Origin: Undibacterium sp. CCC3.4
Lineage (GTDB): Bacteria > Pseudomonadota > Gammaproteobacteria > Burkholderiales > Burkholderiaceae_D
Direction of reading: 5' to 3'
Length of the DNA: 64,000 bases
Assembly: GCF_034347425.1 (NCBI RefSeq)
Contig: NZ_CP133779.1
Location: 372,001 to 436,000, forward strand
Shown here: in pieces, positions 27,633-36,706 of the stretch
How the letters are laid out: every line of letters starts with the position of its first letter
Numbering within the stretch: the stretch's first letter is position 1
Notes under the pieces: model-generated
Database searches by the model: none
What the model saw: only the letters and a program-made list of their open reading frames with translations
Told to the model about the DNA's origin: nothing
Translations under genes and position numbers: made by a program

Positions 27633-28766
27633 GTGAAAAAAAATATCTTGCTGATCGGCGCTATGCTGGCCGTCTTGGCTGCGTCCGCTTTGGCATCGGC
27701 GGAAGAGGGCATTAGCGATAAGTTGATCCTGATCGGGCAAACGGTCGGTTTAACCGGTACCGTCGCTGGACCGGTGCAGGAAATGAATGCGGGGGCCAAC
27801 GCGTATTTTAACTTGGTCAATAAAAAGGGCGGTGTGTTCGGTCGCAAAATAGAATTGCTGACAATGGACGATCAGTTCGACCCAGCCTTAGCGGCAGCCA
27901 ATGCAGAAAATTTAATCAGAAAACGGCATGTATTCGCACTGTTCCAAGGACGGGGAACACCGCATACCCTGGCGATTTTGCCGCTTCTGGCGACTTACAA
28001 AGTACCACTCATCGCGCCGAGCACCGGCGCGTTGGCACTGCGGCAACCGGTCAACCATTGGGTTTTCCATATCCGCGCCGATTACAAGGATGAAGTGAGC
28101 AAGATCATCGAACAATTTACCACCATCGGCATCAAGGCTATCGGCATTGTGCATGTGGATGACAGCTTTGGTCAGGATGGCCTGGCCGGATTCAATCAGG
28201 CACTTGCTTTACATAAATTGACACCGGCCGTGGTGGCGCAATTTTCCCGGGCGAAGCCGGACTATGCTGCTGCGGTCAACACGATCATGCAAGCCAATCC
28301 ACAAGGTTTAATTATTGTGAGCTCTTCCAATCAAACGATTGAGCTGATCAAAGCCTTGCGTGCCGCCGGTAGTCGCACTCAAATCATGACGCTCTCGAAC
28401 AACTCATCAGAGTCATTTATTCGGGATTTGGGCGTCGCGAGCAAAGGTGTCATCATTTCTCAAGTGATGCCTTCACCCAATTTGGTGACGACCGGACTTG
28501 GTGATGAATTCATGAAAGTGGCCAAAGCAAGTGGCACCACAGTTTCGTATGCGGCAATGGAGGGCTACGTCAATGCCAAGGTTTTGGTGGAGGGCTTACG
28601 GCGCGCCGGCCCGAATCCAACTCGCGAAGGCTTGGTAACGGCCCTGGAATCGATCAAGCATCTTGATCTCGGTGGCATCGTCATCACTTACGATGAAAAA
28701 GATCATAGTGCAAATAAATTTGTTGAGCTGACCATTATTGGACAAGGTGGGCGGTTTATTAAATAA
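27633..28766 (+). CDS. Periplasmic branched-chain amino acid-type (LivK-like) binding protein
   Basis: A 377-residue type I periplasmic binding protein with a signal peptide (MKKNILLIGAMLAVLAASALASAEE). The mature part has ILIGQTVGLTGTVAGPVQEMNAGANAYFNLVNKKGGVFGRKIELLTMDD, the classic start of the Peripla_BP_6 family. The start is GTG at 27633 behind AGGAGACAAGCT. No permease or ATPase gene is adjacent, so it is an orphan that either works with a distant transporter or serves as a receptor partner. The ligand is not predictable from sequence. It is flanked by repeats within the accessory region. Confidence 0.88.
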   Translation: MKKNILLIGAMLAVLAASALASAEEGISDKLILIGQTVGLTGTVAGPVQEMNAGANAYFNLVNKKGGVFGRKIELLTMDDQFDPALAAANAENLIRKRHVFALFQGRGTPHTLAILPLLATYKVPLIAPSTGALALRQPVNHWVFHIRADYKDEVSKIIEQFTTIGIKAIGIVHVDDSFGQDGLAGFNQALALHKLTPAVVAQFSRAKPDYAAAVNTIMQANPQGLIIVSSSNQTIELIKALRAAGSRTQIMTLSNNSSESFIRDLGVASKGVIISQVMPSPNLVTTGLGDEFMKVAKASGTTVSYAAMEGYVNAKVLVEGLRRAGPNPTREGLVTALESIKHLDLGGIVITYDEKDHSANKFVELTIIGQGGRFIK

Positions 28767-29257
28767 AACAACTTAATGGATCGTCGCAAGCGACGATGGA
28801 AAAGACTCTGGAAGGGGTTTGCATCCCCTCCCATCGCGTCGCTCCTTCGTCGCTCACCGGCCAAAAGAGGCTGTCGCAAAAGGGTATTGAGTCGGTATCA
28901 TTACCCTAACTGGTGGCCACGTCATTCCTGCGAGCTTTTGGCAGGAACCCAGCGGCGTTCGTGGTTAACTGAAAATGCCAGAAATTGTGGCATTTTCAGT
29001 GTAAAAAACGACGCTGGGTTCCCGCCAAAAGCATGCGGGAATGACGAGGTATGCGGTGTTTCAGGTTTAAAAAACGTCCATCAGGCTTTTGCGACAGCCT
29101 CTGAAGGCCGGGGTTTCAAACCCTAGTCAGATTTTTGATGATCGTGGGAAAAAGACATAAAACGGCAAGTAGCGTCCACCACGAGCGGCACCGATGACAT
29201 CCGCCATAGCCTGCCATCGGCGCTCCCTGCTTGCCGTATATCGGTAAAAATCCCGGC
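28767..29257. other. Non-coding, repeat-filled stretch between the binding protein and SDR genes
   Basis: It holds a short perfect hairpin ATCGTCGC-AA-GCGACGAT (28780-28797), the MITE-like element described separately (28857-29107), and a spacer with no coding signal up to the SDR stop. No terminator with a T run was seen. Confidence 0.5.
28857..29107. repeat. MITE-like element with nested palindrome (copy B inside)
   Basis: The ends are inverted repeats: AGAGGCTGTCGCAAAAG at 28866-28882 and CTTTTGCGACAGCCTCT at 29086-29102, extending with mismatches to CCGGCC at both outsides. Inside, 28921-29045 is a long imperfect palindrome with outer arms of about 39 bases and an inner perfect 12-base hairpin. 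There is no coding capacity. The structure fits a small non-autonomous mobile repeat. Confidence 0.72.
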
Positions 29258-30070
29258 TCAACTTGGTAAAAACTTCTTCCTGATGCTGGCACGAAAAGGA
29301 TCAATTCCCATCTCGAGTCGACTGGCGTAGTTTGCCTGGGCATCTTCACCGGCCACGAAGGTAACACGATCGCTGGTGTCATTGACAGCATCCCACACCA
29401 CTTGCGCGATTTGTTCCGGCGTGGAGCCGCTGACTGAATCATTTGTCGAGGTAAACCCGGCCATGGTTTTGTTGATTGCCTCCATGTATGCGGGATGCGG
29501 GGTAAACACCAGCGAGCGGCCGGCGAAATCGCTGGAGATGCGTCCTGGTGCGATGGTTCGTACGCGGATGCCAAACGGCGCCAGCTCGAACGCCAGACTC
29601 TCGTTCCACCCTTCCAAGCCCCATTTTGTCGCGTGGTAGACGGCATTAAACGGGAAAGTCAGCAACCCACCGATTGAGGTGGTGGTGATAATCGTGCCGC
29701 TACGCTGCTCGCGCATGGCCGGTAAGAATGCCTGCGTGACGCGCATCGGCCCTAACAGGTTGGTATCGATCTCATCGACCAGTTGTTCATCGCTGGCCGC
29801 TTCAAATGCGCCGGCCAGCCCATATCCGGCATTATTGAACAGTACATCGATCGGCCCTGCCGCCAGCGCTGCCGCCGCTGCTGCCTTGATCTGGTCGATG
29901 TTTGTCACGTCCAGCGCTGACAACGTGATGCCTGGAACTTGCCCAAGTTCAAGCTCTTTCTGCGGCGTGCGCATGGTCGCGATGACTTTCCATCCCTTGC
30001 TGGCAAATAATAAGGCCGTGGCGCGCCCCAGCCCGGCAGAAGCGCCTGTAATGAAAATAGTTTTGCTCAT
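29258..30070 (-). CDS. Short-chain dehydrogenase/reductase (classical SDR), second copy
   Basis: A 270-residue NAD(P)-dependent oxidoreductase with TGASAGLG at residues 8-15, NNAGYG, the catalytic serine in TTTSIGG, and YHATKWG for the YxxxK pair. An AGGAG ribosome site lies before ATG 30070. It closely resembles the SDR at 20.1-20.9 kb in layout (both end with GEDA and a region of SIRKKF- or GGLKAQ-type), so the two may be diverged paralogs flanking the accessory region. The substrate is unknown. Confidence 0.88.
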   Translation of the reverse strand: MSKTIFITGASAGLGRATALLFASKGWKVIATMRTPQKELELGQVPGITLSALDVTNIDQIKAAAAAALAAGPIDVLFNNAGYGLAGAFEAASDEQLVDEIDTNLLGPMRVTQAFLPAMREQRSGTIITTTSIGGLLTFPFNAVYHATKWGLEGWNESLAFELAPFGIRVRTIAPGRISSDFAGRSLVFTPHPAYMEAINKTMAGFTSTNDSVSGSTPEQIAQVVWDAVNDTSDRVTFVAGEDAQANYASRLEMGIDPFRASIRKKFLPS

Positions 30071-30084
30071 TGGAAAACTCCTGA

Positions 30085-30143
30085 CTGAATAAGAATTTAT
30101 TTAATACCCACCATAGAACCTGAAATGGTGAATTCTTAATCAG
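30085..30143. promoter_or_regulatory. Nested inverted repeats upstream of the second SDR gene
   Basis: CTGAATAAGAATT (30085-30097) pairs with AATTCTTAATCAG (30131-30143) with one mismatch. Inside it CACCAT pairs with ATGGTG. It lies directly upstream of the SDR gene and could be an operator. It also lies past the stop of the SWIM gene. Confidence 0.4.
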
Positions 30144-30164
30144 ACCGCCATCACTACCAAGAGT

Positions 30165-31169
30165 TCAGGACAGCACCCGCGTCAGTCCTGTCGCGCGGCG
30201 ATATTGTTCGATGTACGGCTCAGTTTTTTTCGTCACCCCATATACCCCGCGCTGTTCGGTCCGCAGTAAGACACCGGATTCGAGCCAGCGATACCGGATG
30301 TGTGGCGCGATGCCGCGCGCCTCAAGTTGTTTGGCTGTAATCGTTTTGGCGCGCACCGCACCAGCTGCGCCAGTTTTCTTTGCGGGCGGTTTCTGGCTTG
30401 AACCAGACGCAGCTTGCGATGGCGTAGGTGCAGCCGCAGTCGTGAGCGGCGATGGCTCCAGATCAATCCCAAACAAAGCCGACAAATCTGCACTGTCCAG
30501 GCTCTGCTTTCCGCCAGGCATGCTCGTCGACAGCGCGGATAAACTACCGGCTTGCTGGATCAACTCACTCGGGTCAACATGACGCAAACGAAACAATAGT
30601 TCCGGCTGGCTATCGAAGCGAGTGCCGACGCCATACAACACCGCCGCGATATGTTTGCACATCGACGCCGAGTCGGGACAACTGCAGCGTAAGCTGATCT
30701 GCTTGGGTGCCGGGAACAGGCCGCTCTGGGGACGGCTAACCAACTCCATGACCTCTTCCGATATGCGGCCCTGCAATAGTTCCAGCAAGGACGCCAGCTT
30801 GCCTGCGCATTGTTCAAGCACCGCTTTCCAGCGCGTTTTCTCAAGCGGCTGGACGCTGATGCTGACTTCATACACATGCGCACCGGAAACGAGCGCGCTG
30901 ATTTTTCCTTCCACAATCTGCAGGTCGAGCACCGAACCGTTGCGGACATAGCTACGTCCGCGCGGCAAACGATTCGCATAATCGCTATATGCTTCCAAGT
31001 TCTCGCACCATTTTTTACCCCAAAAGCTGCGAGCGATGGCGCGCCCCTCCACCACCACTGGCTGACAGTTGCGCCCTTTTTTTCTCAACGATGCCAGCAC
31101 GCGCTCGGCCTGACGCCGTCTTTCTGCAACCGAGATATAAGGCCCCCAAGCGCCATAACGCTGTCCCAT
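30165..31169 (-). CDS. SWIM zinc finger domain protein
   Basis: A 334-residue protein with the SWIM motif C162-S-C164 ... C171-K-H173 (CSCPDSASMCKH), a zinc ligand set linked to DNA or protein binding. The N-terminal part has the segment IARSFWGKKWCENLEAY, common to bacterial SWIM proteins. A Pro/Ala-rich, low-complexity linker lies at about 235-275. ATG 31169 follows AAAGGAGCGAAG. It starts 21 bases after the SNF2 gene stop on the same strand, so they form an operon. SWIM-SNF2 gene pairs recur in bacteria, but their job is not established. A DNA-metabolism role is inferred. Confidence 0.88.
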   Translation of the reverse strand: MGQRYGAWGPYISVAERRRQAERVLASLRKKGRNCQPVVVEGRAIARSFWGKKWCENLEAYSDYANRLPRGRSYVRNGSVLDLQIVEGKISALVSGAHVYEVSISVQPLEKTRWKAVLEQCAGKLASLLELLQGRISEEVMELVSRPQSGLFPAPKQISLRCSCPDSASMCKHIAAVLYGVGTRFDSQPELLFRLRHVDPSELIQQAGSLSALSTSMPGGKQSLDSADLSALFGIDLEPSPLTTAAAPTPSQAASGSSQKPPAKKTGAAGAVRAKTITAKQLEARGIAPHIRYRWLESGVLLRTEQRGVYGVTKKTEPYIEQYRRATGLTRVLS

Positions 31170-31190
31170 CTTCGCTCCTTTATCGATTTT

Positions 31191-33947
31191 TTAGTCGTCC
31201 ATCGCACTCTTGATATCCAAGGCGACCAGACGCAGCAATTCCTCATTGCTGATTTCGGTAAGCAACATTTCTCCCCCGCCCTCAAGCAGCTCTTTCGATA
31301 AGCCTGACTTGGCTTCGATCAGTGCATCAATTTTTTCTTCCACTGTGCCGCGACAAATAAATTTATGCACCAGCACATTTTTTTTCTGGCCAATCCGGTA
31401 AGCTCGGTCAGTCGCTTGATTTTCGACCGCCGGATTCCACCAGCGATCGAAATGAATCACGTGGGACGCCGCCGTCAGATTCAGTCCGGTACCGCCAGCC
31501 TTGATCGAGAGCACGAAAAACGGCGGTCCCAATTCTTGCTGAAACTTTTCTACCAATGATTTGCGCGACTTAACGGGCGTCGCGCCGTGCAGCACCAATC
31601 CAGCTTGTCCAAACACATTCTGCAAGAACTCGGCCAAGGGTCCGGTCATTTCCTGAAATTGGGTAAATATTATAAGTTTTTCCTGACGCCCAGCAATCTG
31701 TTCGGCAATCTCGCGCAAGCGCGCAAACTTACCGCTGTCTGCCGCTGCATAAGTAGCATCGCCCAGCCATTGCGATGGATGGTTGCAAATTTGTTTCAAG
31801 CGCATCAGGAAAGCCAGCACGATACCGCGTCGGGCAATGCCGTTGACATGTGTAATTTGACTGGCGAGCGCATCTACCGCATCTTGATATAAGCTCAACT
31901 GCAATTTTGAAAGAGCGCAGTAGGCTTTGACTTCGGTCTTATCAGGCAAATCGGCAATGATGCGCTTGTCACTTTTCAAGCGTCGTAAAATATAGGGCTG
32001 AACGAGCTTACGTAAGGGCGCATAGTTTGGCGCATGATCACCCTCATTTTGTTCCAGCCGACGCACAAAACGCGCAAAGGCTTTGTCAGTCCCCAACAGA
32101 CCGGGACAAATAAAATCAAACAGCGACCATAAATCGCCTATGCGGTTTTCCACCGGTGTGCCGGTGAGAGCGAAGCGCACCCGGCTGTTTAAGGCTTTTA
32201 CCGTCAGCGTCTGTCTGGCTGCAGGGTTTTTGATCGCCTGCGCTTCATCGAGCACGACCACAGCCCAAGGTGTTTCGATTAGCCATGCCAGACGAATCAG
32301 CGTACCGTAGCTGGTAATGACGACATCGACCGAAGTCAGTTGCTCTGCGCCCAGCGTCGTGAGGGTTTTGCTTGGTATTGCCGACGGATGCGCAATGAAG
32401 ATGCGCAAGCTGGGTGCGAAGCGATCAAGTTCAGATTGCCAGTTGGCAATCAGCGAGGCCGGCACGACCAATAAATGCGGGCCGGGATCGCCTCCTTGCT
32501 TGGCTAGAAGCAAAAGGGAAATCACTTGTATGGTTTTACCGAGCCCCATATCGTCGGCCAAGCAACCGCCCAGACCCAGGCAATTTAACCACCATAGCCA
32601 ACGCATACCGTCTTGCTGGTAGGATCGTAGTTGCGCCTTCAGATCGGTGCCGGGATGCGCCTCACCGCGCGGATGACGCAAGCCGTCGAGCACGTCGCCC
32701 AACCACTCCCCGGCAACAACGTCAGACCATGCCGCCGTTGATGCTGCTAAGCCGGCTTGGGCATCGCCAGCCACTGCAGCACCGGCCAAGAGTCGCATGC
32801 CCTCAAGAAAAGAAACGCCTTGCCCTCCATGGTCCACACTAGCTTGCACTTTTTTCCAATGTGCCAGCACGCTATCGAGTTGCGCCAAGTCTAGCTCGAC
32901 CCAGTGCCCTTTCATACGCACAAGGCCGGAGCCTGCGGCTCGTAATTGCTGCCATTCTTGGCTTGAGATTTCTTCTCCATCTAGCGATAAAGCAATATCG
33001 AAGTCCATCATGGCATCCAGCCCCAAGCCGACCGCGCGCTGTCCGATACTGACCTTCACTTGCGCACGTGGAGGATTGCGCGGCTTCCACCAATCGGGGA
33101 TGCGCGCCACGATGCCGTGGGCCTCAAAGAGTGGAATATTTTGTAAAAATTGATGGGCGTCGTGCGGTGTCCATGCGATCGGATGAAATATCGCGCCGGA
33201 ATCGACCAAGGATTTCAACCATGGGCTGGCTTCCGAAGCCCTATGCACCGGCGTCAACAAGCGCAACAGCGCATCGCGATTTTCGTTGCCGGCATATTCT
33301 TGCAGTGCGCGCCCGAGCGGCAAATGCCGGATTTGCGCTTGTTGTGACACCCCCGTCGCATAGGTGGCAAGAAAAGCGAACGGCATGTCTTCACTGTTCT
33401 TATTTTCAGCAAGGTGAAAACATACCCTGCCGACGATGTTCCAACTTGTGTGCTTTTGGCTCAGCCATTGCTGGACGTTGCCATGCTCGGCAGCAATTTC
33501 ATCCCTTGCCACGCCATGTAATTTCGCCCAGAACAGCGCCAGACGGTCGAGATCCAAGTATTCGGCCCCCAGCATGGGTGGCATGCCGGATAGCAGCTGT
33601 TCAAATTCAGGAGACGGTACGGCCAACTCCACGCTCGCCCATTGCTCAGTCAAATCGGGAACCAGGCACAGCCGCGTCATAAACAGATGCGCAAATTCAC
33701 GCCAGAAGGCAAGCGACGGCGGCAAGGGACTCGTTAATTCGCTTGCTCCCAAGTGCAACAAACCGCTAGCGCCGCTGCGTTCAAACGCTTGATGAATTCG
33801 GGTCATGGCGACCGGGGAAAGAAGTGCGGTGTCAGTCGCCAGCACTTCCAGATACAGGCGTCCCGTCGCCGAGATGCCAAGCTCTAGCCTCGCTCGAGCA
33901 AAGTTTTGCGGCGGTGGCGACTGCATATCAATCTCAAATTGCGGCAT
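31191..33947 (-). CDS. SNF2-family DEAD/DEAH-box helicase
   Basis: A 918-residue Swi2/Snf2 ATPase. The second half holds the motor: motif I LADDMGLGKTIQV, motif II VVLDEAQAIKN, motif III FALTGTPVENR, motif V AGGTGLNLTAASHVIHFD and motif VI QATDRAYRIGQ. The first 450 residues are a bacterial N-terminal extension of unclear role. It is the first gene of the operon with the SWIM protein. SNF2 proteins remodel protein-DNA complexes. Here a DNA repair or nucleoid role is plausible. The start ATG 33947 follows GGGAAG. No restriction or defence genes are next to it. Confidence 0.93.
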   Translation of the reverse strand: MPQFEIDMQSPPPQNFARARLELGISATGRLYLEVLATDTALLSPVAMTRIHQAFERSGASGLLHLGASELTSPLPPSLAFWREFAHLFMTRLCLVPDLTEQWASVELAVPSPEFEQLLSGMPPMLGAEYLDLDRLALFWAKLHGVARDEIAAEHGNVQQWLSQKHTSWNIVGRVCFHLAENKNSEDMPFAFLATYATGVSQQAQIRHLPLGRALQEYAGNENRDALLRLLTPVHRASEASPWLKSLVDSGAIFHPIAWTPHDAHQFLQNIPLFEAHGIVARIPDWWKPRNPPRAQVKVSIGQRAVGLGLDAMMDFDIALSLDGEEISSQEWQQLRAAGSGLVRMKGHWVELDLAQLDSVLAHWKKVQASVDHGGQGVSFLEGMRLLAGAAVAGDAQAGLAASTAAWSDVVAGEWLGDVLDGLRHPRGEAHPGTDLKAQLRSYQQDGMRWLWWLNCLGLGGCLADDMGLGKTIQVISLLLLAKQGGDPGPHLLVVPASLIANWQSELDRFAPSLRIFIAHPSAIPSKTLTTLGAEQLTSVDVVITSYGTLIRLAWLIETPWAVVVLDEAQAIKNPAARQTLTVKALNSRVRFALTGTPVENRIGDLWSLFDFICPGLLGTDKAFARFVRRLEQNEGDHAPNYAPLRKLVQPYILRRLKSDKRIIADLPDKTEVKAYCALSKLQLSLYQDAVDALASQITHVNGIARRGIVLAFLMRLKQICNHPSQWLGDATYAAADSGKFARLREIAEQIAGRQEKLIIFTQFQEMTGPLAEFLQNVFGQAGLVLHGATPVKSRKSLVEKFQQELGPPFFVLSIKAGGTGLNLTAASHVIHFDRWWNPAVENQATDRAYRIGQKKNVLVHKFICRGTVEEKIDALIEAKSGLSKELLEGGGEMLLTEISNEELLRLVALDIKSAMDD

Positions 33948-34131
33948 CGGCGGCTTCCCTGTTGACGGGTGTGTGAGGGTAGAATCGATTCTGCCAAATT
34001 ATAGCAAACGAATGGTTTTGCCAGTCGGTCTAGGGAAGCATATGTATATGTCAAAACTATTCTATATCTTTCGAGCAAATCACATATAGTGTGAACCAGG
34101 AAACCGACTGATTTTTTTAACTTACTCGCCC

Positions 34132-35049
34132 ATGAAAATTACCAAAAAAATAGTTTTATTCGCTGCGTTGGCAGCCACGTGTGCTTTCGCACAAGCACGC
34201 ACACCACTGGTCTTGTTGACTGATTTTGGACAAGCCGATGGTGCCGTGTCTGCCATGCGCGGGGTGGCATTTGGCGTTGATCCGCAATTAAATATTTCCG
34301 ATCTCAGCCATCAGATACCGACCTACGATATCTGGACCGCCGGCTATCGCTTATATCAGACCGCCAACTACTGGCCAGAGGGCACGGTTTTCGTTACCGT
34401 GGTCGATCCAGGCGTGGGTACGGAGCGCAAATCTATCGTCTTGAAAACCAAGAACGGTCGCTACTTTGTCGGCCCGAACAATGGTCTATATACCTTGATC
34501 GCCGAGCGTGATGGCATTGCCGAGATACGGGAAATCGATGAAAAAATCAATCGCTTGCCGGGTTCCGCAGACAGCTATACCTTCCATGGTCGCGACGTTT
34601 ACGCCTATACCGGTGCCAGACTGGCGGGCGAGATCATCAAGTTTGATCAGCTCGGTCCCTTACTTGATCCAACAACATTAGTCACAATCAATTACCAACA
34701 AGCCGACCGCTCAGGCAATACCTTGCGTGGCAATATACCTGTGTTGGACGTCAATTATGGCAATGTCTGGACCAATATTCCGAAGTCATTGTTAGATCAA
34801 TTGTCTATCCACGCAGGAGATAAAATCAGTCTGACTATCTTCCGTAAAGATAATCAAATCGCCAGCTTAACTGTTCCGTTTGAAAATTCTTTTGGCGGCG
34901 TAAAAACTGGTAAGCCAGTCGCTTACATCAACAGTTTATTAAATTTTTCTTTAGCCATTAATCAGGGCGACTTTGCTCGGAAATACCATATTCAATCCGG
35001 GGCAGAATGGCGCATCGAAATTGAAAAATCCGCCACGTCAAAAAAATAG
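34132..35049 (+). CDS. Exported SAM hydroxide adenosyltransferase-like protein (DUF62)
   Basis: A 305-residue protein of the SAM-hydrolysing family that splits S-adenosyl-L-methionine into adenosine and methionine. The family marks are TDFGQADGAV at residues 30-39, a DPGVGTER motif at 92-99 and FHGRDVYA at 151-158, which hold the Asp, Arg and His of the known active site. Unusually, it begins with a clear signal peptide (MKITKKIVLFAALAATCAFAQA), so the enzyme would act in the periplasm. It is convergent with the ABC ATPase of the adjacent methyl-compound operon. The substrate in the periplasm is unknown. Confidence 0.85.
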   Translation: MKITKKIVLFAALAATCAFAQARTPLVLLTDFGQADGAVSAMRGVAFGVDPQLNISDLSHQIPTYDIWTAGYRLYQTANYWPEGTVFVTVVDPGVGTERKSIVLKTKNGRYFVGPNNGLYTLIAERDGIAEIREIDEKINRLPGSADSYTFHGRDVYAYTGARLAGEIIKFDQLGPLLDPTTLVTINYQQADRSGNTLRGNIPVLDVNYGNVWTNIPKSLLDQLSIHAGDKISLTIFRKDNQIASLTVPFENSFGGVKTGKPVAYINSLLNFSLAINQGDFARKYHIQSGAEWRIEIEKSATSKK

Positions 35050-35101
35050 CAGCTTGTTGGGTATCAGCGATGCGCGGAATACATCCGAGCATCGCTTGGC
35101 A

Positions 35102-36706
35102 TCAAACCAGCTCAGAAGAGTTGCGTGCTACCCATTGATCAAGCCAGCCGATTTTCATTTCCGGCACTGCGGATAAAAGTTGATCTGTGACGCGGTCAAA
35201 CGGCGGCGACAAGACTATCTCCGGAGCGCCGTATCGGATGATTTTTCCTTCATGCAGCACCGCTATCGTATGCGCGATGGCGCGCCCGATCGCGATGTCA
35301 TGGGTAATGAAGAGCAAAGACACGCCGGTTTCACGCTGCAAACGCGCGAGCAACTTCAGCACGCCTTGAGCCACGAGTGGATCGAGTGCCGAGGTCGGCT
35401 CATCACAGACAATCACTTCCGGCTCAGCCGCCAAGGCGCGGGCGATGCAAATTCTTTGTTTTTGGCCGCCCGATAACATGGCCGGATAATGATTGCGCAA
35501 GCCAGGATCAAGATCGACTTGGCACAACAGTTCATCCACCCTATCCGCTCTCTGCGTGCGGCTGTTCGCCCAGTACAAGGATAGAGGACGTCCGATGATT
35601 TCGGCGACCGTATGACGCGGGTTCAAGGCCAGATCAGGCAATTGATGAATCAACTGTATCCGGCGCAAATCATCCTGACTACGGTCTTGAATCAAAGGCG
35701 CTAAAGCTTGCTGGTGAAATACGATGTCGCCATGCGTGGCCGCATTCAGCCCGCACAGCACCCGACCTAGCGTCGACTTCCCTGAGCCGGACTGGCCAAC
35801 CAGCACCAGAGTATGCGCGGCCGGCAATTCCAGCGACACCTCCGAGAGTACCGTCGCACCGGTCGCATAGCGCATACTGAGCGCACGCATGGATAGGAGA
35901 GGTGCACTGGCTTTGGTCGCTACTGCGGCTGTTCTGGCATGCACTTGTACCAATTGGCGCGTGTAGTCGTGTCTCGGACGGTTGATGATTTGGGCCAGCG
36001 AGCCATATTCCAGCGCCTTACCATTCCGCAGCACCAAGATGTCATCGACAATTTGTGTCACGACTGCCAGATCGTGACTGATATATAAAGCAGCCACACC
36101 GGTAGCAGCGATGGCATTACGCATTGCCAGCAACACCCCGATTTGGGTTGTCACATCTAAGGCTGTGGTCGGCTCATCAAAGACGATCAAATCAGGTTGC
36201 GGACACAAGGCCATGGCGATCATTGCCCGTTGTAACTGACCTCCCGAGGCTTGATGCGGGTAACGCTGTAAAAACTGGCGTGGTTGCGGCAGACCGAGCA
36301 GAGCAAACAGTTGTTCGGCTCTCTCCAAGGCTTGCGCACGGCTTAAGATGCCATGCTGCACCACGGTTTCAATGACCTGCTCACCGAGTGTGAAACTGGG
36401 ATTAAAAGCGCTGGAAGCAGATTGCGCAACATACGCAATTCGGCTTCCACGCAATTGCGTCAATTCTGCTTCGGGCAAGGAAGAAATCGTGCGCCCGTCG
36501 AAGACAATTTCTCCCGCAGATAATTTCAGCCCCTCGCGGAAGTAGCCCAACGCCGCCATGCCTAGAGTCGATTTACCAGCGCCGGATTCGCCTATCAATC
36601 CCAGCACTTTGGCTTTTGGCAAAACAAAGGAAACCTGATCGACTAAGGTTTTTCCTTGCGTCGTGACAATCGATACATTGTTAAATGCTAATAAGGTGTC
36701 AGACAT
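35102..36706 (-). CDS. Fused double ATPase of a dipeptide/nickel-type ABC importer
   Basis: A 534-residue protein with two complete ABC domains. Domain 1 has Walker A GESGAGKST, signature SGGQLQR and Walker B LIVFDEPT. Domain 2 (from about 280) has GQSGSGKST, signature LSGGQKQR and VIVCDEPTS. Usually DppD and DppF are separate, so this is a DppD-DppF fusion. Its start overlaps the stop of the permease gene by 8 bases. It completes an importer with the upstream binding protein and two permeases. Both sites look catalytically intact. Confidence 0.9.
   Translation of the reverse strand: MSDTLLAFNNVSIVTTQGKTLVDQVSFVLPKAKVLGLIGESGAGKSTLGMAALGYFREGLKLSAGEIVFDGRTISSLPEAELTQLRGSRIAYVAQSASSAFNPSFTLGEQVIETVVQHGILSRAQALERAEQLFALLGLPQPRQFLQRYPHQASGGQLQRAMIAMALCPQPDLIVFDEPTTALDVTTQIGVLLAMRNAIAATGVAALYISHDLAVVTQIVDDILVLRNGKALEYGSLAQIINRPRHDYTRQLVQVHARTAAVATKASAPLLSMRALSMRYATGATVLSEVSLELPAAHTLVLVGQSGSGKSTLGRVLCGLNAATHGDIVFHQQALAPLIQDRSQDDLRRIQLIHQLPDLALNPRHTVAEIIGRPLSLYWANSRTQRADRVDELLCQVDLDPGLRNHYPAMLSGGQKQRICIARALAAEPEVIVCDEPTSALDPLVAQGVLKLLARLQRETGVSLLFITHDIAIGRAIAHTIAVLHEGKIIRYGAPEIVLSPPFDRVTDQLLSAVPEMKIGWLDQWVARNSSELV

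Larger units (their letters stand above)
10248..30150. mobile_element. Mosaic accessory region (probable decayed genomic island) downstream of ssrA
   Basis: From the end of ssrA to about the second SDR gene the DNA is dominated by an integrase, complete and partial insertion sequences, a Tn3 remnant, truncated genes and repeats. Some stretches are AT-richer than the flanks, for example 10.3-11.8 kb and 16-18.1 kb. The left end is well defined at the tmRNA 3' end. The right limit is a guess. I did not find a second copy of the tmRNA 3' end in the window, so the element may have lost its right end or extend in a rearranged form. Confidence 0.45.

Noticed and set aside
10248..30150. CRISPR array or classic phage structural genes in the accessory region
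   Set aside because: No regularly spaced repeats with unique spacers and no capsid, tail or terminase genes were seen.
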